NCBI GenBank assembly: GCA_009767595.1
Contig: VSDK01016810.1
Span: 5,155 to 69,154, forward strand
DNA: 64,000 bases
Direction: 5' to 3'
Origin: Symbiodinium kawagutii
Taxonomy: Eukaryota > Sar > Dinophyceae > Suessiales > Symbiodiniaceae
The notes beneath the pieces were generated by a model. The model saw nothing but the letters and a program-made list of their open reading frames with translations, did not search any database and had not been told where the DNA came from. Shown one piece after another: positions 57,898 through 64,000 of this stretch (position 1 is the stretch's first letter; each line of letters begins with the position of its first letter). The translations under genes and the position numbers were made by a program.

Positions 57898-58687
57898 GCG
57901 GTACCAAAACGAGGTGGGGGCGGGCGAGTGGTTTCAAGCTGTTGGCAACGGCTGGCAACTCCAATGGCTCACTGGTGGTGAATGAGCTGGTTAATGATAA
58001 CGGCTGGCTGGCAAGCTGATTGATAAGGATATGTCAATCACTGTGAAGAAACTGGTTATAGCTGGTTAATCATAGGGGATTGGCGTGGTTATCTACAGAG
58101 ATCATGTGATTTTATGATGATTGGAGATCCAGCTGCCAGTATCATTGCTGTAACTTTGCCGGTATACCACCCTAGAATCATGGTGAATAGTTGCTTAGCA
58201 ATGGCTGCAAATGGTCTTTATTAGGAACACTCACCCGTCATAATGATGGATCCTGCTGTCAACATACCATCAGCATCCATCAGCAATTTTAGCATAGCTG
58301 GTCATTCAACATGTTTGAGTGGTTTATCAATACGAACCTCTCATTGACTACCAGACGTGCGGTTTTACTAGCAGCTGCAGCTGCGTGAAGCTAGGAGCCG
58401 TGGTGATTGTCACGATGACATGTCACTGCCCTAATTGGCGGCTTGTCACCAAGGATCAACTCACATTACTTTGCTTCAAATGTAAGAATGGTGCTGATCC
58501 ATTTGATCAAGCTTCTTATCGATCTTATTAGATATTTTCTCATCTGGTGATCATCAGAGAACCATCTATCGGCGGTTAATGGTGAGATCGGCTCTTTCTT
58601 ACCAAATACCCATCAGATAACCCCTTGGGTGCGCCTGTGATAAGCATCATTTGCCATCCTTAGTCTTCCAACGTTTTTGTGCCCCAG

Positions 58688-58768
58688 GTCCGCAACGCGC
58701 TGCAGGTGACCCAGGCCCAAAAGCTTCAAGAAGCGCAGCTCAAAGAGTATCAAGCGACGAAGAAAATC
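58688..58768 (+). CDS. Candidate exon, unidentified coiled-coil gene
   Basis: Encodes VRNALQVTQAQKLQEAQLKE then YQATKKI, a clear Gln/Lys-rich coiled coil. CAG/G acceptor, GA donor (ATC/GATTGT). Confidence 0.6.
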
Positions 58769-59583
58769 GATTGTATGCTGGGAGGAGCTCTGGTTTTGGC
58801 GAGGCTTGGGTTTGTTAAGGCTGGTTAAGGTTGCTGAAGGCCGGTTACGGCTTGGTTAGGGGTTGGTTAAGAGTTGATTTCCGCATGTGTCCTGGTTGGT
58901 CTCGGGGGCTGGAAGGTGAATACCCGATCGTTCGTTCCATCGATGGTTAGTTGAGTGATTGATGGTGTCATTTGGTTAGTTCATTTGTGATTTTCCATTC
59001 ACGATTGTGAATTAGTTGATGTGGTAATATGGTTGAATACTGGCTATAGTAGTATGGGTTACTAGCCATTGGCCCGGCCCAGCAATTCTTCATGGGAAAC
59101 AGGGCAAGTGGGCCACCATGGAATTGGTCGTCACCTCCAGCTGATCCTGACCGCTTTTTCCATTTTTTCCACCAGGGGGGGGTTCATCATGACGTGGCTC
59201 AGCAATTGGGTACCCTGTTTATTTTCCTAAGATCATGACAATTATGGAACTAGATTGTGAGCCCGACTTGGACACTAGCTCTTGACCATGATGTTCCAAT
59301 TTCGAAGTAGACTGAAGGGTGGGTTGGAACTGATCAGTCTGCCAAGATTCTGGACGCGCAGGATTCCGGTCCACCCAGCCCAAAAAGGCGGGCACATGCA
59401 AGCGCAAAGATGTAGTGGTGCTGAAGGAGAAAATCCCAAGTCGTAGTCACAGGACGTGCTTGTTTGTGTGTGTGTTACATGCAGATGTAACGCCAAGAAA
59501 ATGATAGCTTTCCTACTGGCAATGTGGGGATGCGTGCTCACAGGCGCTGTTGCACCATGTTGCACCTCTAAACGCCCGGTCAG

Positions 59584-59616
59584 GTGCTGCAAAAGTGCGA
59601 AGAGGAGGTGAAGAAT
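59584..59616 (+). CDS. Candidate exon, unidentified coiled-coil gene
   Basis: Encodes VLQKCEEEVKN. CAG/G acceptor; donors at 59608 (GTGAAG) or 59617 (GCCAGA) both keep phase 0. The same frame stays open downstream into a Cys-rich stretch, so the exon could be longer. Confidence 0.45.
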
Positions 59617-60853
59617 GCCAGATTGCCAAAGGATCTCCAGATAAGCATCCCTTGCCCTCCAGCCTACAAGCCGCTGGGTTGCACAAGTGCGTGCGAGTCC
59701 TGCAACTTCGAGTTGTTGCTGCGGTCATGCCTGATGTGCCAGCCAGGTTTCCCACGGGAAGTTTGCCCAGCTATCCGGGGAGCAAAGAATACAAGGAAGA
59801 AAAGCACCTTGGCCGAAGAAAGGCGCCCATATGTAGCGACCACAGGGCGCCTCCAGAGATATGGGATTTCTTGGTGTCCAAGCATGGAAGGACTTGATCG
59901 GCCTGCATGGGCATTCTCATGTCCTTCATCCCCGTAAAGGGGTCAAAACCCTGGCTACTTGAGAATTGAGTGAATTTGAGTACTCTTGAGTGACCATGCA
60001 TCAGAAACAACTCATCTTCGTTACGATGCTGCCAAGTTGAACATGTTTTGCGGATGACGTGAAACCATGGGAATCTTGTAAGCCGAAACTGTCGATTGGT
60101 TGCGATTTGAAAATGGTATCCCAGCCGAAAAATCAACGAAGGGTTTTAGCAATTCTTAGCTGCTAACATGTCAGGCTTCACTGGTGCTAAACATGCCAAG
60201 AGCGGGTGAAACCAGTGGTTTGAAGCCACAAAAGAGGTCAGGCTTCGTTGGTGGCACTAAGGTATGCCAATGTGCCTATTCAGGCGCGTCAGTCGATGAT
60301 GGTGGCAGAGATCATTTGGTGTAGGCGGTAGTTATGTAAGGCACATGTCAGGAACATATTGTGTTACAAGGAACATATTTGAAACATGGGTTTCTAGGGA
60401 CATATTGCGAACATAGGTTGCTATTATAGGAACATAGGTGTTAACCAGGCTACTCTTAACCCCTGCAGTAGTGTTGAATCATAGGGGATAATCGTAGCCG
60501 GCCATGCTGATCCAGCTGACCGACCCCTTTGTGATGGTTTCTGAAGATGGACCGTTCAAAAAAACTGAATGCCCAGTGGTGGTTCCCAATCTGGCTGGTG
60601 ACTTTGAACAGTTGTTACTTTGGCCCCTAGTTCACCATGATTTTTACAGGTTACAACCCACATTTTGGAAGGTCAAAAACTATTGTTTCAATTGTTTTTT
60701 CAGGTTTTGGTTTGAACAGCTGGTATTTTCTCCAATTTTTTGATATGTTTGGGACACATCTTTTTTCAATATTTTGTTTTGAAGATTTGTTATTTTTCCC
60801 CCAATCTTGGGGACATTGTATGGCAGTCTGTTGGTTGACTCCTACTTTTCTAG

Positions 60854-60955
60854 GCCTCGAAACCACCACGAAGTGCCGTGGCGTCACTCCTGGCGCAGGC
60901 TCCCGTCATCCAGTCCCTCCGCTGCCCCGTGGAACCCGCGGTCAACGCGACACAG
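60854..60955 (+). CDS. Candidate exon, unidentified gene
   Basis: Encodes ASKPPRSAVASLLAQAPVIQ then SLRCPVEPAVNATQ, after a pyrimidine-rich TTTTCTAG/G acceptor; GC donor (CAG/GCGGAC). All three frames are open, so the product is not certain. Confidence 0.4.
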
Positions 60956-61268
60956 GCGGACCGGGGGGAGCCACGTTGTTGCCATCGTGGCGAAAAGATG
61001 TGGTTGAGAATGGTCAGCTGGTTGGTGGTTTCAAGTGGTTGGTTGATTGACTAATATTTTTCATAGGGGTTGAAGCCACCAACCAGTCAGGGTCAATCAG
61101 TCAACCATGGTTCATACTGGTCAGCTCCATGTTTTCAAGAATGACTCATCTCAATAATGACAATAGTGGCGACCAACTTGGTATGGCCGGTTTCAAGTTG
61201 GACTCTCAGAGTTCAAGCGCCAGAAGCCCAACCATCCCATGCCACCTGCTATGATCAACTTGTGTCAG

Positions 61269-61298
61269 GTTGAGCCCCCTTCGGATTGTGAGACATGA
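61269..61298 (+). CDS. Possible terminal exon of the coiled-coil gene
   Basis: In phase 0 from the previous exon it reads VEPPSDCET then TGA. Another phase stays open to a GTGAGT donor at 61356, so termination here is only one reading. Confidence 0.25.
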   Translation, partial: VEPPSDCET

Positions 61299-61355
61299 GC
61301 GGCTCACCCTCGGATGCGGAAATGAGAAAAAAGCAGATGCGAAGGGCGCGGAAGG
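61295..61355 (+). CDS. Possible first exon of another gene
   Basis: ATG at 61295 opens MSGSPSDAEMRKKQMRRARK, a charged N-terminus ending in a strong GTGAGT donor. The next candidate exon at 62003 is in matching phase. The ATG overlaps the TGA proposed for the gene before it. Confidence 0.3.
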
Positions 61356-61416
61356 GTGAGTTCACTTTGGGACAATTGTTGGTGACCCCTAGTTGCTGAT
61401 GCGGGTGAAAACAGAC

Positions 61417-61420
61417 GACG

Positions 61421-61489
<69 letters not shown>

Positions 61490-61530
61490 GCAACAACAAC
61501 AACGACAACATCATCATCATCATCATCACC
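61417..61530 (+). repeat. (AAC)n then (ATC)n microsatellite
   Basis: About 28 AAC units with two point changes, followed by ATC units. It gives a poly-Asn frame that is not a gene. Confidence 0.96.
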
Positions 61531-62002
61531 ACCGACAAGTCATCACAGTGTCACGGCAGACTACCTCAATTCGTACCTGCCCTTATGATGATATTTGTAC
61601 TTGGCGTGGCCCCGCTCCAGAATCATTCTTTGTGGTGGGGGTTTACCCAAATCAATCTATATACTTTTATAGTGCTTTGATATGCGTCCAAGTTCAATGG
61701 TTATATGACATGTGTTTTTCAATAGTTGGCAAATCTATAATGTGTTTAAGGGCTTGCTGTTTATCAAGGTGGTGAAATCATAAGACCAGAGAGCATCTCA
61801 AGTATATGAATTTTCGAGATGCTAGTGTTAGTAAAACTCCAACACAAGACATAAGATCCGTGTGAATGTGTATGGTGCTTATATCTATTGTCACTGATAG
61901 CAATCCCAGCTTAGTGCCACCCTCCCCCAAGACATTGGCGGTTTCCCTCCACAGCCCATCGCTTGCTTCGCACCGGGGGGCTCATGGCAGGCTACACTCG
62001 AG

Positions 62003-62095
62003 GGCAAGGTTTGGTTATGAGGCTGTGGGCCATAGCGATTGTTCCTCCAAAGGAGGACCTCGTAGAGAACTCTTGGGACTGTCCATGGGTTTGGG
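62003..62095 (+). CDS. Possible second exon of the downstream gene
   Basis: After GAG/GG it reads QGLVMRLWAIAIVPPKEDLV then ENSWDCPW, in phase with the exon at 61295. The end near a GT is approximate. No family recognised. Confidence 0.3.
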
Positions 62096-62489
62096 TCACC
62101 AGCTGGCTTGAAACGTGGCAATGTTCATGTTTTGTTGGATGCTTCATGACTGTTGATGCTTATTTCTGCTTCTGCTTCAAAGTCTTACCGTGATACCTTC
62201 CACTTAGTTGGGTAAGAGGCAGGCCAATGCCAGGTATAACCAGCCTTCTCAATTGGCGAATCTTAACCAGCTTCTGACCGGGTTTGCTGGTCCACTTTGA
62301 CGAAAAAAAATGTTGAGAAAAGATGAGAAAAGTTGCAGTGGCACATTGGATTCCGTCCTGCCACCAGCATAAGCCATGGGAAACCAGCATAACCATTGCA
62401 TCGCATCCACTTCAGAATGAATCGAACTGTCACCCATGGATAGCCTCCGCCGGAAATACCAGAAAGTGATGCCGAAGGCATGGCCGAGA

Positions 62490-62535
62490 TCTTGGCTGAT
62501 TGGGCCAAGTTCGACGAGAAAAAAACTGATGATGG
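62490..62535 (+). CDS. Possible small exon, unidentified
   Basis: AAG/G acceptor, then MAEILADWAKFDEKKTDD, acidic and helix-like, with a GC donor or a TGA stop right after. It abuts the palindromic element at 62541. Isolated, so weak. Confidence 0.25.
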
Positions 62536-62540
62536 CTGAG

Positions 62541-62654
62541 ACCCTCTGGTAAACTAACATGGCAATGGGAAATCCACCATAAGTGGTTGATTTCCCTGGG
62601 TTTTCCTACCAAAATGGAGGATTTTCCATTGCCAATGTTAGTTTACCAGAGGGT
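62541..62654. mobile_element. 114-bp near-palindromic element
   Basis: ACCCTCTGGTAAACTAACA at 62541-62559 is exactly complemented at the right end (62636-62654). Complementarity continues inward with few mismatches to about 40 bp per arm, leaving a loop of about 30 bases. A related arm (ATGGCAATGGGTAAACCACC) occurs near 54085. Confidence 0.82.
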
Positions 62655-64000
62655 ACATGGTTAGCGAATGGCTGATGAATAGTGAGTGATGGCCAAGCGA
62701 TCGCTAATGAGCTTTTCAATAGTGGTTGAACTGAATGATAGCTAATTGATCATAGGATGCACAATCGATGGTTGATGAGTGATTAGCGCATGGTTAGTTG
62801 ACCAACCAATGATTCCTTCATGGTGAACGGGGAATAGTGATCAGTCATCAATAAACAAGTACATGATGGTTAATGAATGGTTGCTGATGACTAGTAGTGG
62901 TCAAGAACGCCTGATCAAAGATGATTGATTGACGGGGTAAAATTGCTGGTCATAACATGGATTTTTCAATTTTTCCATTACCCAAGACACCAACCATTAG
63001 TTACTAATAATCAGCTATCAAGTTATCAAGATCTATCAAGGTGTCCGTGATGTATGCATGTTCAGACTGTTTTCTAAACTCTTTGTACAGAATATCATCG
63101 AAGTGCCGAAGTGCCCTTTTGTAATGGTTCCGTTTGAGTGGGCCACTACTCGCCCTCAGCCCAGCTGAACCTTCGGGATGGCGATGGGAAAAAAAACAAC
63201 CAAAGCAGACAATTAGCTGTTTTTCACCAATAGTGAATCGATTTAACTTGGTATCGGGGTACACTACCAGCAGCAGTGGGACCGTAGCTTTGGTTTTCAG
63301 AATGGATATACCCTGAATCAAATTTGGCATAAAAGATGATGTGGCCTGCAACAGGTAGAGATGTAAGTGGATATAACAAGCTGGGGGACAAGCAAAAAGG
63401 GTCAAGCTGCAGGAACGGATTCTGTGATTTTGAGAGCAGCTTATTTTTTCTGACCTGGGATTGACTTGGGTAGCTCAAGCTACCACAGGTGAGCCATTCT
63501 TGGCCAGGCATTTCTGTGTGGGCAGTAGTGCCATCATAGGAGCACAGCCACAGGTACCAGCTCCGGAAGTCCTTGCCAGGGCCTATGGCCAGCAAGTTCC
63601 GAGCTCAGCGAACCAATTCAGTCGAACCAATGGTGGTTTCTCAATAGCTGGGGGTGGTTTCCAGTATCATTTATCATCCAGTCGATAAGTCATAATCGTC
63701 ATTTATAAGAATACACCAACCATTTGATATTTTGAGAAACACTCAAATTGCAGAGAGAGAGAGAGAGACCTGGTGAAGTCACTGGTTGGCTGAACGCTGG
63801 CACAAGCTCGTCATTCTCCTCCGGCTAGCCCACGGAGATAGAGAGAGAGAGAGAGGTGTTCCAATTTACTGATTTTGGGTCTTCCAGTTCAGCTGGAGCA
63901 ATCGTAGCTCGCTTGAACCACCACCGGTTCACCCTGTTGGGATGGGAGGTGCTACCCCTAGTGACCCTAGTGGGGATGGATTGGTTTGTTGACCTAAGTG
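62655..64000. other. Right end of the window, no supported gene
   Basis: TGATGGTTAATG-type sequence, one TGGTGG element and two (GA)n runs (about 63752-63769 and 63839-63856). No exon with family support. Confidence 0.45.
63631..63745. mobile_element. Short inverted-repeat element, TGGTGG family
   Basis: 115 bp. TGGTGGTTTCTCAATAG at the left and ATTTTGAGAAACACTCA at the right are largely complementary. AA lies outside both ends. Confidence 0.7.

Larger units (their letters stand above)
55581..60853 (+). other. Introns of the coiled-coil gene
   Basis: AT-rich intervals of 0.8-1.4 kb between candidate exons, with GGTTGATAATGG texture at 56640-56880 and GGAACATA-like tandem pieces at 60340-60440. 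No further gene is supported. Confidence 0.4.

Noticed and set aside
61393-61680. Poly-Asn frame
   Set aside because: Translation of the (AAC)n repeat.

Overview
The window reads as nuclear DNA of a dinoflagellate, most likely a Symbiodiniaceae-type alga. Three lines of evidence support this. (1) Two genes can be rebuilt in frame from many small, GC-rich exons. Every acceptor used is AG followed by G, and donors are a mix of GT, GC and GA, the unusual splice code known from dinoflagellates. (2) A LINE carries a cytosine-5 DNA methyltransferase; such capture has been reported for dinoflagellate retrotransposons. (3) There is a one-domain voltage-gated channel with C-terminal EF-hands. All recognised genes lie on the + strand.

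0.9-32.5 kb: the 3' three quarters of a full-size ABCB/MDR-type ABC transporter. Twenty-eight exons join without a frame break to about 921 residues: NBD1 from the Ser-Thr of Walker A, a linker, TMD2, and a complete NBD2. TMD1 and most of Walker A of NBD1 lie upstream of the window. Both nucleotide-binding domains keep Q-loop, LSGGQ, Walker B Glu and H-loop His.

16.99-27.58 kb: inside the intron that splits the Gln codon of the NBD2 LSGGQ signature sits a complete 10.6 kb non-LTR retrotransposon in the host's orientation, flanked by a perfect 15-bp target-site duplication. ORF1 (about 1561 aa) is a fusion of a full C5-methyltransferase domain with a long uncharacterised region and a C-terminal coiled coil. 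It contains a 48-base assembly gap. ORF2 (1905 aa) has a Cys-rich hydrophobic leader ending in NPGP, an APE-type endonuclease, a reverse transcriptase with YADN in place of YADD, a CCHC knuckle and an RNase H. No stop or frameshift is seen.

32.5-40.7 kb: no gene I can support; tandem repeats and a few exon-like tracts. 40.7-52.6 kb: a one-domain, six-TM voltage-gated cation channel in six exons (484 residues joined), with an N-terminal coiled coil, a long S4, an SGGV pore and a C-terminal EF-hand pair.

53.8-62.5 kb: small exons of an unidentified coiled-coil protein, then possibly the start of another gene. Its product is not recognised.

The introns hold (ATG)n/(ATC)n/(AAC)n microsatellites, TGATGGTT- or AACCATCA-biased blocks, and short non-autonomous elements: one family with TGGTGGTTTCTC ends, one with TGGC..TGGGTCAA ends, and a near-palindromic 114-bp element. 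No rRNA, tRNA, CRISPR array or prokaryotic signal was found.
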